A stretch of 64,000 bases of DNA, taken from assembly GCF_001675045.1 (NCBI RefSeq), contig NZ_LYPA01000076.1, positions 89,071 through 153,070 on the forward strand, read 5' to 3'. Below are positions 40,340 through 49,219 of the stretch, piece after piece (the first letter of the stretch is position 1; every line of letters starts with the position of its first letter). Origin of the DNA: Paenibacillus oryzae. GTDB taxonomy: Bacteria > Bacillota > Bacilli > Paenibacillales > Paenibacillaceae. A model generated the notes under the pieces. The model did no database searches, was not told the DNA's origin, and saw nothing but the letters and a program-made list of their open reading frames with translations. Both the position numbers and the translations under genes were made by a program.

Positions 40340-42034
40340 ATGGTAACGACTATGCTGGATAAGCTGGATGAACGTCCTCGTTTTTTGGTGGAGCAGGCGA
40401 TGGACCTGATGGATGCGCTATATGACGGGGAGATAGGGCTGCTTCGGGATGAAGAAAGACCGGACCGCCACGATACCCGCAGCAGCGTGCATTATGCGCT
40501 GGGATTGCTAGTTCGAGGCGAAGACGGAGATGCTGCGCTGGCGGAAAAGCTGCTGCACAACGTTATTGATCTTCAGCTTGATGCGCCGGGTGAAATCTAT
40601 GACGGCACCTTTCTGACAGCACCGGAGGCGGCGCGTCCTCCAGGCGGATATGAGCAATGGAATCGTTTTGGACCCGGCTTTGCATATTTTCTGAACGACA
40701 CCTTGGAAAAAATAGCGTCGTCCCTGGAAAAATCGATGGCGGAAAGCCTGCCGGGTCTAGCTCCGGGCGAGATGAGGGACCGTTTCTGGAAGGCGGCTGA
40801 TTCCGTTATTCCTCCTGTCTGGCGCAGCTTTGACCCCAACTGGCGCGAATTTATCGCATGCTCCTTTGCCGTTATTCTGGAGCATTTTGAAACAGAGCTG
40901 TCAAGCGGGCTTATTGCCCGAATGGATGTTTCTATGCGGCGAGCAGTGGCCGGTTCAATACACCGCCGGTTAAATGACGCCATTCCGATGAATTCCAATA
41001 TCGAGCTTATGCATATTTTTGCCGTTCATTATTTTGGCTATCGTTATAGCAATAACGACTGGATTCAGCACGCGGAGAGGGAAGCAAGCGGTTTTCTTGT
41101 TGAATTCCGGGAATTTGGGAGCTTTGCGGAATTTAATACGACAACCTATTACGGCGTGGATTTGACCGTGCTGGGCATGTGGCGCCGGTATGGACGTTCG
41201 CCGGGCATTCTGGCTGCAGGGCTAGAAATTGAAGCTGGGCTGTGGCGCAATATCGGACTGTTTTACAATCCGGTTCTGGAGAACCTGTCCGGGCCGTTTG
41301 CCCGCGCTTATGAAATGGAAATGACGGGACATAGCTCCGTCGGGGTATTTCTGTATTTGGCGTTAGGCGATGACTGGCGTCATCTGACCGGCGTCAATTG
41401 CGAAACGAGCCATGATCCGCTCATTGCGCTGGTTGGCGTAAACGTGCCGGAGGATGTGCTGCCGGGACTGATGGTGCATGGGGGCGACCGCTATGCCGTC
41501 AAACGGTTCAGGGAGCTGTGCGAGCGCGACCGTCCGGGACAAAATCGCAACCTGTGTACGGCTGCTGCCTGGATTGAGCGAAATCTTATGATCGGAGCTA
41601 TGTCGGGCAGCCGGAATACAAACGGGCAGATGCATCCCGCAACGATTCATTGGATCAGCCCGGAGGGCGAGCGGTATTATTTAAGGCTGATTCGCCGGGA
41701 GAAGGGCAAAGGCTGGAATACCCATTTTCGGGGCATCGTTTTTGACGCCAAGGCTGAAAAGGACAAGCTGGAGGTCATTGCAAGGATTGACAGCGAGCTT
41801 GATATCGAGGTTTATTTTGAAATTACGGGCCCCGGCATGTCCAGAGCTGAATTAACGCCTGAGCTGTGGAGGCTGCCAGGTCTGCTCTGCAGGGTCAAGG
41901 CGAAAGCCCTCATTCCTGTCATCCAGACGGAGTCCGGCAAAGCGGAAATCGTATATGCCTATCAGGCGGCCAGCGGAAGTGTGGAGATGAGCTTTGTGCT
42001 GGAGCTTGAGCCTGAAAAGCTGCTGAAGCGATAG
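40340..42034 (+). CDS. Unrecognised 564-aa protein, probable alpha/alpha-toroid linked to sugar use
   Basis: No signal peptide, so it is cytoplasmic. Residues about 1-380 are mainly helical with repeated aromatic segments (PGFAYFLNDTLEKI, WREFIACSFAVIL, FGSFAEFNTTTYYGVDLTVLGMWRRY, GPFARAYEMEMTGH), typical of an (alpha/alpha)6 toroid as in polysaccharide lyases and unsaturated glucuronyl hydrolases. Residues about 420-564 are beta-rich (HWISPEGERYYLRLI; FHIV-like strands), possibly a sandwich. The pattern E(F/Y)N(T/S)xTYYGVDL and GPxxRAYxMxM also occurs in hypothetical proteins of other bacteria and fungi. Its place between permeases and a ROK gene suggests it acts on the imported sugar. Catalytic residues not assigned. 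Confidence 0.75.
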   Translation: MVTTMLDKLDERPRFLVEQAMDLMDALYDGEIGLLRDEERPDRHDTRSSVHYALGLLVRGEDGDAALAEKLLHNVIDLQLDAPGEIYDGTFLTAPEAARPPGGYEQWNRFGPGFAYFLNDTLEKIASSLEKSMAESLPGLAPGEMRDRFWKAADSVIPPVWRSFDPNWREFIACSFAVILEHFETELSSGLIARMDVSMRRAVAGSIHRRLNDAIPMNSNIELMHIFAVHYFGYRYSNNDWIQHAEREASGFLVEFREFGSFAEFNTTTYYGVDLTVLGMWRRYGRSPGILAAGLEIEAGLWRNIGLFYNPVLENLSGPFARAYEMEMTGHSSVGVFLYLALGDDWRHLTGVNCETSHDPLIALVGVNVPEDVLPGLMVHGGDRYAVKRFRELCERDRPGQNRNLCTAAAWIERNLMIGAMSGSRNTNGQMHPATIHWISPEGERYYLRLIRREKGKGWNTHFRGIVFDAKAEKDKLEVIARIDSELDIEVYFEITGPGMSRAELTPELWRLPGLLCRVKAKALIPVIQTESGKAEIVYAYQAASGSVEMSFVLELEPEKLLKR

Positions 42035-42069
42035 CCGTTTTTTGCTTGCTGTTCCATGCCCCGCGTCAT

Positions 42070-42097
42070 TTACCGGACAGGCTTAATGATTTATAAT
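42070..42097 (+). promoter_or_regulatory. Possible internal promoter before the ROK gene
   Basis: TTACCG (42070-42075) and a perfect TATAAT (42092-42097) are 16 bp apart. About 77 bp before the start codon. Confidence 0.4.
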
Positions 42098-42173
42098 GAT
42101 AGGCTGATATGATAATGCTGCGGACCCTTTGCTGTACAAGCAGGTACAGGGTTGCCGCGGGATGGAGGCAGGC

Positions 42174-43124
42174 ATGGATATTCAAAAGGGAATGGGTCAT
42201 GTAGTCGGGATTGACGTCGGGGGCACTAAAACGATGGTTTGTATCGCAAGCGCAGACGGCGATGTCAAGCTGCTGGAAAAGTGGGAGACATCGCAGCATG
42301 GCAAGCCGGAGCTTTTTTTTGAATGGCTGTTTGATGGACTTAAGTCATTGCTCGCGAAAATGGATTTGACGCTGGACCAAATATCGGGCGTAGGCATTGG
42401 ATTTCCGGGCGTTATCTCGCAAGGAGGCAAGCTTAGCCATGCTCCGGCTTTACCTTGGCCGGAGGGCGATCTCCTTCCATATATCCGGCAATATTATCAG
42501 GGCCATGTGAAGCTCGGAAACGATGTTAATATGGCGTTGCTTGGAGAATGCTGGCAGGGGGCAGCCCAAGGGAAGCGGCATGTGCTGCTGCTGACTGTAG
42601 GCACGGGCATCGGCGGAGCGATGCTGCTGAACGGCATGCTTTACGAGGGAGCAGGCGGCGCGGCGGGAGAAGCGGGTTATGCCATCGTTGACCTCCCTGC
42701 ATTGAATGGTAAACCTCTGGATGGAGACGCGTTTGGACCGCTGGAGAGCGTGACGTCGGGAACCGGCATCGGCGCGCTTGCCAGAGCTTACTATAAAGAT
42801 AAAGCCATGAGCGGCAGCGACAGCGTTGGCGCGCCTCAGGTGCTTCAAGGCGCCATAGCCGGCGACGCCGACGCTTTGGCGATTATGGAGAAGCCGCTCC
42901 AGCATATGGCTGCATTTATTGGCAGCGCAACAAGCCTGTTGAACCCGGAGCTAGTCCTGCTGGGCGGCGGGGTGGCGGATTCCGGCGAATATTATGTTAA
43001 GGAAATCGCAGAGCGGGTACCATCGTTTACGCCTTTCCATGTGGACATCCGCAGGGCTGGACTGGGCAACAAAGCGGGCGCCATTGGAGCGGCTGCAGCC
43101 GCAGCTCGCATCTTTGAACAATAA
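42174..43124 (+). CDS. ROK-family sugar kinase or regulator-like protein, zinc motif absent
   Basis: The product is 316 aa from ATG 42174 (GGAGG six nt upstream). The phosphate-binding start VVGIDVGGTKT (about 9-19), GIGFPGV, the catalytic Asp region VKLGNDVNMALLGE and the second GTGIGGAML motif are all present, so it is ROK rather than another kinase family. ROK sugar kinases usually carry a zinc site, CxCGxxGCxE. Here the matching place reads GDAFGPLESVTSG with no Cys, so zinc is not bound. No N-terminal HTH, so it is the kinase form. It probably phosphorylates the imported sugar. No terminator before the tandem repeats. Confidence 0.88.
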   Translation: MDIQKGMGHVVGIDVGGTKTMVCIASADGDVKLLEKWETSQHGKPELFFEWLFDGLKSLLAKMDLTLDQISGVGIGFPGVISQGGKLSHAPALPWPEGDLLPYIRQYYQGHVKLGNDVNMALLGECWQGAAQGKRHVLLLTVGTGIGGAMLLNGMLYEGAGGAAGEAGYAIVDLPALNGKPLDGDAFGPLESVTSGTGIGALARAYYKDKAMSGSDSVGAPQVLQGAIAGDADALAIMEKPLQHMAAFIGSATSLLNPELVLLGGGVADSGEYYVKEIAERVPSFTPFHVDIRRAGLGNKAGAIGAAAAAARIFEQ

Positions 43125-43130
43125 ATAAAT

Positions 43131-43886
43131 GGAAAGCGCACTTTTTGAACGACCACATCAAATGAAGGTTCAAAAAGTTCGGTTTCCAGTACCAAGAAGA
43201 TGGTTTGAAGCTAGAAATCGAGGAACGGAGCTTAGTGGAAGCTAAGTGAGTACCGGAGAGTTCGGCTGAAAGCCATATTCGCCGCCGGCCATGACGCCAG
43301 TCATGTCCCGTAATGGAAAGCGCACTTTTTGAACGACCACATCAAATGAAGGTTCAAAAAGTTCGGTTTCCAGTACCAAGAAGATGGTTTGAAGCTAGAA
43401 ATCGAGGAACGGAGCTTAGTGGAAGCTAAGTGAGTACCGGAGAGTTCGGCTGAAAGCCATATTCGCCGCCGGCCATGACGCCAGTCATGTCCCGTAATGG
43501 AAAGCGCACTTTTTGAACGACCACATCAAATGAAGGTTCAAAAAGTTCGGTTTCCAGTACCAAGAAGATGGTTTGAAGCTAGAAATCGAGGAACGGAGCT
43601 TAGTGGAAGCTAAGTGAGTACCGGAGAGTTCGGCTGAAAGCCATATTCGCCGCCGGCCATGACGCCAGTCATGTCCCGTAATGGAAAGCGCACTTTTTGA
43701 ACGACCACATCAAATGAAGGTTCAAAAAGTTCGGTTTCCAGTACCAAGAAGATGGTTTGAAGCTAGAAATCGAGGAACGGAGCTTAGTGGAAGCTAAGTG
43801 AGCAACGGAAGTTTCGGCTGAAAGCCATATTCGCCGCCGTCCATGACGCCAGTCATGGCCCGTAATGGAAGGCGTACTTTTTGAAC
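43131..43886 (+). repeat. Tandem array of a 167-bp inverted-repeat element, period 184 bp
   Basis: Four complete elements lie at 43168-43334, 43352-43518, 43536-43702 and 43720-43886, with an extra right end at 43131-43150. Units are separated by a constant 17-bp spacer (GACCACATCAAATGAAG). Each unit begins GTTCAAAAAGTTCGGTTTCC and ends GGAAAGCGCACTTTTTGAAC, imperfect 20-bp inverted repeats. Internal hairpins are CTTAG/CTAAG (first copy 43231-43246) and CATGAC-GCCA-GTCATG (43290-43305). The first three copies are nearly identical. The fourth differs at several sites, including GAGTACCGGAGAG to GAGCAACGGAAGT. No open frame of note lies inside, and no gene lies between 43125 and 43915. Confidence 0.95.
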
Positions 43887-43915
43887 GACCTCTCAAGAAG
43901 GAAGAATGCATCGTG

Positions 43916-45097
43916 ATGAACAGCGTACCACTGGAAGCTCGCAGAGATTTGCTTAAGCTAAGAATACTTTATTTGTTTACAGGGTTGGCCGGTGGGCTGT
44001 TCAATCCATATTTGACAGCCCTGTTCGTTCATCAAGGGATAGGCGCGGATGTAGCGGGAGTGCTGATGTCTGCGGGAACTCTTTTGTCCATACTGGTTCA
44101 GCCAATCTGGGGCATACTGGTTGACCGCTTCCGTCAAACCAAGCTCGTGCTGCTGCTTAGCATAACGGTGCCGGCATGCATGTCCTTTTTTTATCGCTTT
44201 GAGTATATCGCACTTATTGTGGCAGCTTATATATTGTCTATTGCTTTTCAGGCAACACAAAGTCCGATTGCGGATTCCTATGCAGTGTCTGCTGCACGCG
44301 CGGCCAAAACCTCCTATGGCACGATACGCAGTCTTGGAAGCCTTGGAACGGCGCTTGGCGGCTATGCCGGAGGGACCTTTCTGTCCTACTTCGCCATTAC
44401 GCAGCTTTGGATGCCGTTTCTTACTCTTAGCCTTGCGGGAGCAGTCACCGCTTTGACCTTGTCCATGCGAGGCAATGAAATGTCTTCCTCCATCTCATTG
44501 TCCCGAGGGCTGAAGGATTTGCTTGGCAACCCAAGGTTTGTGCTGTTTCTTGTTGCTTGCTTTTTTGTCAATCAAACGCTCACGGCGTATAATTCGTTTT
44601 TTGTTTTGTCCTTTCAAGGCGCGGGCGGCAGCTATTCGCTTGTCGGAACAGCGCTGCTGCTGGCATCCTTGACGAATGTGCCTTCCATGCTGCTGGCTGC
44701 AAAAATCGTAAAAGGGATCGGACACGAGCGTACCCTGCTTTTGGCGGCATTTTTCTATGCGCTGCGCTGGGGCATTCAATGGCTGTTTCCTATCCCGTCC
44801 GTTATGGTCGGCATCCAGGTGCTGCACGGGCTATCCTTCGGCTTGTTTTATGTGGCTGCGGTGGAATATGTGGCGGCGGCTTCCGGAAAAGAGATGCAGG
44901 CGACGGGACAAAGCATTTTTACGATGGTGTTCTCCGGTCTCGGGGGAATCGTTGGCAACCTGCTTAACGGTTATTTGTTCTATCACGGCGGCGCCGATTA
45001 CATGTATCTGGCCTGCACAATCAGCGCTCTGGCAGGAGCGGGCCTGTTGTTTGTCATAAGCAGAATGGCAGCGGGCACGAGAGCAAAACTTATGTAA
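43916..45097 (+). CDS. MFS transporter
   Basis: The product is 393 aa from ATG 43916 (AAGAAGGAAG site). The frame extends upstream into the last repeat element but without a usable start. Twelve membrane helices are apparent. It resembles the MFS_1_like/LacY-nucleoside symporter group: LFNPYLTALFVHQGIGADVAGVLMSAGTLLSILVQPIWGILVDR includes the loop-2 signature region (G-x-L-x-D-R). It is probably a proton-driven importer or exporter of a sugar. It is in the same direction as the sugar island and 31 bp before the AraC sensor gene, which it may share a transcript with. Confidence 0.88.
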   Translation: MNSVPLEARRDLLKLRILYLFTGLAGGLFNPYLTALFVHQGIGADVAGVLMSAGTLLSILVQPIWGILVDRFRQTKLVLLLSITVPACMSFFYRFEYIALIVAAYILSIAFQATQSPIADSYAVSAARAAKTSYGTIRSLGSLGTALGGYAGGTFLSYFAITQLWMPFLTLSLAGAVTALTLSMRGNEMSSSISLSRGLKDLLGNPRFVLFLVACFFVNQTLTAYNSFFVLSFQGAGGSYSLVGTALLLASLTNVPSMLLAAKIVKGIGHERTLLLAAFFYALRWGIQWLFPIPSVMVGIQVLHGLSFGLFYVAAVEYVAAASGKEMQATGQSIFTMVFSGLGGIVGNLLNGYLFYHGGADYMYLACTISALAGAGLLFVISRMAAGTRAKLM

Positions 45098-45127
45098 AAA
45101 GGCTGTTCAAAAGGGGGCAAAGAGATA

Positions 45128-47377
45128 ATGAAGTGGAATTGGTCAAGCAGAATGATGTTTTCCTATTTTCCCATTTTTCTGCTCACCATCTCGATCCTTA
45201 TTTTTTTGTCCTTTCTGATCGTGGGAGAAATGTCCCGGAATGAAACGGCCAAGGCTAATCGCCTTTCTACCGAATACGTGGTGGACGCGGTCGATAAAGC
45301 CCTTGCTTCTTTACAGCTTGCGGTGCTGCAGGAGGTGGAAACCAACAGGAAGGTCGCGGACTTTCTGGGGCCAGCCGGACTGGAGCCGAAGGATGAAGGA
45401 AATATCATGTTTGATGTTGTTCATGGCTTGAGAGGTTTGCTATACCGGAATGAGCTGATCGACTCCATTTATATTTACCGAAAGTCGGATGATCAGGTGC
45501 TGACAGTGAACGGACTGGTGCCTATAGCCGAATTTCCGGACCGGGACTTTCTGGGACAAGCGAAGCTGAGCGAAAGCGAGAGGGAGTGGAGCTCTGTCCG
45601 CGACTTCCGCGCGTATGGCTCTGACGAAACCGTCAGGGTCATGAGCATCAGCAAGCAGCTTCCGCTTCCTTTTGGCTCCGAAGGGATCATTGTTGTTAAT
45701 GCAAGCATGTACCGGATTGAGGGCATGATCAAAGCAATGACCAACAGCAAGCTGTCGTTTATGCGCGTTGTGGATGAGCAGGGCGAGCTTGTTTTTTCTC
45801 TTCAGCAGGACTCCGGGGAGTCGAGGGACGTATTGAACCGGATTACATCTCAGCGCGCCGGATGGACTTTCGAAAGCGGAATTGCTGCCGGCGAGCTGTA
45901 CGGCTGGATGACGGTTGTTACTTATATCTGGATCGGCATAGGCGTCGCGACAGTTGTTGCGGGAACAGCCTATATTCTTTACATTACCCGTAAAAACTAC
46001 CGCCCGATTAAAGTGATGCTGAACCGGCTGGAAGCTCTGCAATTGCGAGATGAAACGCTGCAGCGGCCATCCGGGAATGAACTGGTGCTGATCGATCAGG
46101 CATTGGAAGCGTTGATTGCCCAGACCGTGGATTACAGGGAACAATACGACGAAAATTTGCTTGTTCAGCGCCGTCAGCTGTTTCTGGATCTGCTGGAGGG
46201 AGAGCCTTCGGCAGTGACCGCGGATAGAATGGAAAGGCTGCAGGCCTTGCCTTTGTCCAGAGGTTCGGGGCATTATGCCTTTATATCCGCTGAAATCAAT
46301 CAATATGCAGCGTTTCGCGACAAATTCGGCAATGAAGATCAAAATGTGCTGAAGCTGACCATGATGAATGTATTTCAGGAAATGGCGGCTGAAGAAGGGC
46401 TGCGGGGATGGGCGGAGTGGATGAGCGGCAGCAAGCTGGGACTTATCGTGTCCCTGGAGGAAGAACCAGCTTCCGCTACAGACGGAGTGGCGCTTCGGCA
46501 GCTGGCGGAGAGATGCCTGCGATGGACAAGCGATAATCTTGGCGTGTCGCTCGCTATCGGAATTGGCCCCAGCGTCCCGAAGCTGGAGGAGCTTCCGCAA
46601 TCGCGCTCCGCAGCGGATACAGCGCTGCGGCATAAGCTTGCGCTGGGGCAGGATATGATTGTTCTGGCCGGAAACCCGGCGGAGCCAAGCTCATCAAAGT
46701 CATATCGTTATTTGAAAATGATTGGGGATCTGGTCAGGGAATTTCGGCTGGCGGATGAGGGCTGGAGAAGCAGGCTTGAGGATATTTTTTCCGTTTTCCG
46801 GGCCGAAGGAATCAGTGACGAGGAAATTCGCATGGTGCTGCGCTTACTGGTGCAGATGCTGGGCCGCGAGCTTGGCGAGTTGTCGGATGGACTGCGCCGC
46901 ATGATGAACGAACCGGGGAGTGCGGTTTATTACGCCGAGCTGGAGGCAGAGACCTCTCTTGACGGAGTGAAGGCTGTTATGCTGGGCTGGCTGTCGGAAA
47001 TATACAGAATTTATGTGTCTGCGAATGAGTCGAAAAGCTACCGGGCCATGATCAGCGAAATGAAAAAATACATCGAGGAAAACTTTGAAAACCAGGACCT
47101 GTCCCTGAAGCATTTGAGCGACAAGTTCCAAATATCGGGGAAATACGCCAGTCATCTTTTCAAGGAAGAATTTGATATGAAGTTTGTAGATTTTTTGACG
47201 CAGCTTCGCATGCAAAGGGCCGAATTTCTGCTGGCGGGCACAAGCGACAACGTTCAGGATATCGCGCAGAAGGTAGGATATGCCAACTCCATCACCTTTG
47301 GCCGCGTGTTCAAACGAATCGTAGGCGTTACGCCAGGAGATTACCGCAAGCTGGGCATGAGGCCCGAGTCGCCTTAA
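45128..47377 (+). CDS. Membrane-bound AraC-family regulator
   Basis: The 749-aa protein has a membrane helix near 12-33, an extracellular sensing region of about 220 residues (cache-like, IYIYRKSDDQVLTVNG ... VRVMSISKQLPLP), a second helix near 265-290 (VVTYIWIGIGVATVVAGTAYIL), a cytoplasmic linker of about 330 residues and a C-terminal AraC DNA-binding domain (about 645-745) with two HTH units (LSLKHLSDKFQISGKYASHLFKEEF; YANSITFGRVFKRIVG). Such one-component transmembrane regulators are common beside LplA-type sugar ABC genes in Paenibacillus. It should sense an extracellular signal and control the importer. Terminator follows. Confidence 0.9.
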   Translation: MKWNWSSRMMFSYFPIFLLTISILIFLSFLIVGEMSRNETAKANRLSTEYVVDAVDKALASLQLAVLQEVETNRKVADFLGPAGLEPKDEGNIMFDVVHGLRGLLYRNELIDSIYIYRKSDDQVLTVNGLVPIAEFPDRDFLGQAKLSESEREWSSVRDFRAYGSDETVRVMSISKQLPLPFGSEGIIVVNASMYRIEGMIKAMTNSKLSFMRVVDEQGELVFSLQQDSGESRDVLNRITSQRAGWTFESGIAAGELYGWMTVVTYIWIGIGVATVVAGTAYILYITRKNYRPIKVMLNRLEALQLRDETLQRPSGNELVLIDQALEALIAQTVDYREQYDENLLVQRRQLFLDLLEGEPSAVTADRMERLQALPLSRGSGHYAFISAEINQYAAFRDKFGNEDQNVLKLTMMNVFQEMAAEEGLRGWAEWMSGSKLGLIVSLEEEPASATDGVALRQLAERCLRWTSDNLGVSLAIGIGPSVPKLEELPQSRSAADTALRHKLALGQDMIVLAGNPAEPSSSKSYRYLKMIGDLVREFRLADEGWRSRLEDIFSVFRAEGISDEEIRMVLRLLVQMLGRELGELSDGLRRMMNEPGSAVYYAELEAETSLDGVKAVMLGWLSEIYRIYVSANESKSYRAMISEMKKYIEENFENQDLSLKHLSDKFQISGKYASHLFKEEFDMKFVDFLTQLRMQRAEFLLAGTSDNVQDIAQKVGYANSITFGRVFKRIVGVTPGDYRKLGMRPESP

Positions 47378-47417
47378 ATCGCAGAACGGATGAACAATCC
47401 GCTCCGCGATTTTTTTG
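47376..47417 (+). terminator. Terminator at the end of the sugar island
   Basis: AAATCGC pairs with GCGATTT with an inner CGGAT/ATCCG stem, followed by seven T. It overlaps the regulator's stop codon. Confidence 0.88.
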
Positions 47418-47529
47418 CGCATGGAGCGACTTGCAGCGTTTCCGCTTTCTCGGCTTTTCCGAACAGGCACATAACCGGATGGATTCGCATATGCATATAG
47501 ATACAAGCAGTTGCGAGAGGATGAAGCCC

Positions 47530-48021
47530 ATGAGCAAAATCGAAAGCTGGCTGGAAAAACGAGGCGTCAAGGTGGCAGATGTTGCAGAAATCGTGTTGAG
47601 CCTTCAGCAGCCTTATAACGGCAGCCTGACAGTGGAGCAATGCGAGGAGAGCGTTCGCGCCGTATTGGAGAAGCGGGAGGTTCAATATGTCCTTTATACA
47701 GGCATTGCGCTGGATGAGCTTGCGGAGAAGCGTTTGCTTCCGGAGCCGCTTCAGGCGATTATGGAGCGCGACGAATCTCTCTACGGAGTCGATGAAACGC
47801 TGGCGCTTGGCATTACCAATGTTTATGGCATGATTGGGCTCACCAGCTTCGGCTATTTGGACAAAGTGAAGCCGGGCATCATCCGGCAGCTGAATGAAAA
47901 GGGCAAAAAAATTCATGTTTTTCTCGATGATCTGGTAGCGGGCCTTGCCGCAGCCGCATCTGCAAGAATCGCACACGGCGATCCTGCGGCCATCCAATAT
48001 CATTTGCCGGAAAGCCTGTAA
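47530..48021 (+). CDS. pgpA: Phosphatidylglycerophosphatase A family protein (YutG-like)
   Basis: The product is 163 aa from ATG 47530 (GAGAGG nine nt upstream; ATG 47521 also possible). It matches the cytosolic-looking YutG/PgpA domain: IVLSLQQPYNGSLTVEQCEESVRAVLEKREVQY, GIALDELAEK, and the conserved end HVFLDDLVAGLAAA with two Asp. PgpA dephosphorylates phosphatidylglycerol phosphate. This YutG form lacks several membrane helices of E. coli PgpA, so the activity is likely but less certain. Divided from upstream by a terminator. Confidence 0.85.
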   Translation: MSKIESWLEKRGVKVADVAEIVLSLQQPYNGSLTVEQCEESVRAVLEKREVQYVLYTGIALDELAEKRLLPEPLQAIMERDESLYGVDETLALGITNVYGMIGLTSFGYLDKVKPGIIRQLNEKGKKIHVFLDDLVAGLAAAASARIAHGDPAAIQYHLPESL

Positions 48022-48114
48022 TTGTGTTATCATTGTGACATCATATGGCCTTTGGCAGGATTGGCAAGTTTTAAGGTCAGCTTTGCTGACGCATGGCTTT
48101 CAGGAGGTACCACG

Positions 48115-48303
48115 ATGTGGACGGTTATTTACATCGCACCAACAGCAAAAATGGCAGAAACCATTAGGAAACGGCTCACGGAAGAAGGTTTTTTAATCAA
48201 AATCCGGTCCGTCAATCTGTCCAAACAGCAATATGAGATTTTGGTCCCGTCCGGCGAGCTAGAGGAAGTGCAGGAAGTTTTTAATTCCATCATTCGTCCG
48301 TAA
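48115..48303 (+). CDS. Small 62-aa protein, DUF2007/ACT-like fold suspected
   Basis: Start at ATG 48115 behind a strong CAGGAGG site. The product WTVIYIAPTAKMAETIRKRL ... EEVQEVFNSII is a beta-alpha-beta-alpha pattern like the signal-transducing proteins of the DUF2007 group. It sits just upstream of accD, as a similar small gene often does in related genomes. It probably shares the accDA transcript (gap 43 bp to the accD start). Function unknown. Confidence 0.75.
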   Translation: MWTVIYIAPTAKMAETIRKRLTEEGFLIKIRSVNLSKQQYEILVPSGELEEVQEVFNSIIRP

Positions 48304-48346
48304 GGTCCGGCTCAATACTATTGCGCCTTGAGAGGTGTCACATAAC

Positions 48347-49219
48347 GTGCAGATAAAAGATTTGTTTTCCAAGAAAAAATATGCAACTATCCCTTCCGAA
48401 CGTCCCAAGCGGGACATTCCTGAGGGACTGATGAACAAGTGCTCCAAATGCGGCACCATTCAGTACAGCAAGGAACTGGAGAAAAACCTGAAGGTTTGTT
48501 CGTCATGCGGTCATCATTACCGGTTAAACGCATGGGAGCGCATCGCGATGACGCTTGACGGCGGACGTCTGACCCAGTATGACGAGGATATGGAATCTGT
48601 AGATCCGCTCACATTCCCCGGCTATGAAGCCAAGCTGGAGCAGCAGAAGGCCAAGTCGGGTTTGAAGGATTCCGTGGTGACGGGAGAAGGAACGATTGAC
48701 GGTTACCCAGTTGTTGTTGCCGTCATGAGCTTTGACTTCTTTACCGGCAGCATGGGTTCAGTGGCCGGGGAGAAAATTACGCGCGCAATCGAGGCGGCTC
48801 ATAGCAAGTCGCTGCCGCTGATCATCTTCTCCACGTCCAGCGGAGCCCGGATGCAGGAAAGCATTCTAAGCTTGATGCAGATGGCCAAAACAAGCGCGGC
48901 GTTGTCCCGTTTTCAAGGGGACGGCGGCTTGTATATTTCCGTGTTTACGGATCCTACGACGGGAGGCGTATCGGCCAGCTTTGCGTCGCTTGGCGATTAC
49001 AATTTGGCCGAGCCCGGCGCGTTGATCGGCTTTGCCGGACGGATCGTCATCGAGCAAACGATTCGCCAGAAGCTGCCGGACAATTTTCAGACTGCGGAAT
49101 TTAACCTGCAGCATGGGCAGCTTGACAAGGTTGTGCATCGCAAGGATATGAAGAGCACATTAAGCAAGCTGCTGGATTTGCACGGCGTAAAAAAGGAGGA
49201 GTCGATTGATGCCGAATGA
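48347..49219 (+). CDS. accD: Acetyl-CoA carboxylase carboxyltransferase subunit beta
   Basis: The product is 290 aa from GTG 48347, which matches the Bacillus start at KDxFxKKK; AGAGG lies 11 nt upstream. A further GTG at 48335 has no site. The N-terminal zinc ribbon has four Cys (CSKCGT and CSSCGHHY, about residues 28-52). The crotonase-like carboxyltransferase fold follows with GSMGSVAGEKI and TTGGVSASFASLGDYNLAEPGALIGFAG in broken form. With AccA it transfers carboxyl from biotin to acetyl-CoA in fatty-acid synthesis. It overlaps accA by 11 bp, so their synthesis is coupled. Confidence 0.95.
   Translation: MQIKDLFSKKKYATIPSERPKRDIPEGLMNKCSKCGTIQYSKELEKNLKVCSSCGHHYRLNAWERIAMTLDGGRLTQYDEDMESVDPLTFPGYEAKLEQQKAKSGLKDSVVTGEGTIDGYPVVVAVMSFDFFTGSMGSVAGEKITRAIEAAHSKSLPLIIFSTSSGARMQESILSLMQMAKTSAALSRFQGDGGLYISVFTDPTTGGVSASFASLGDYNLAEPGALIGFAGRIVIEQTIRQKLPDNFQTAEFNLQHGQLDKVVHRKDMKSTLSKLLDLHGVKKEESIDAE

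Noticed and set aside
43131..43886. CRISPR array
   Set aside because: The repeat period is 184 bp, spacers are identical to each other, and no cas genes are present.
43865..43915. Longer N-terminus for the MFS protein starting in the repeat
   Set aside because: It would begin inside the last repeat element with no ribosome binding site. ATG 43916 has one and fits the family.
45440..46633. A 397-codon minus-strand frame opposite the membrane-bound AraC gene
   Set aside because: Antisense to a gene with membrane helices, linker and HTH domains in the expected order.
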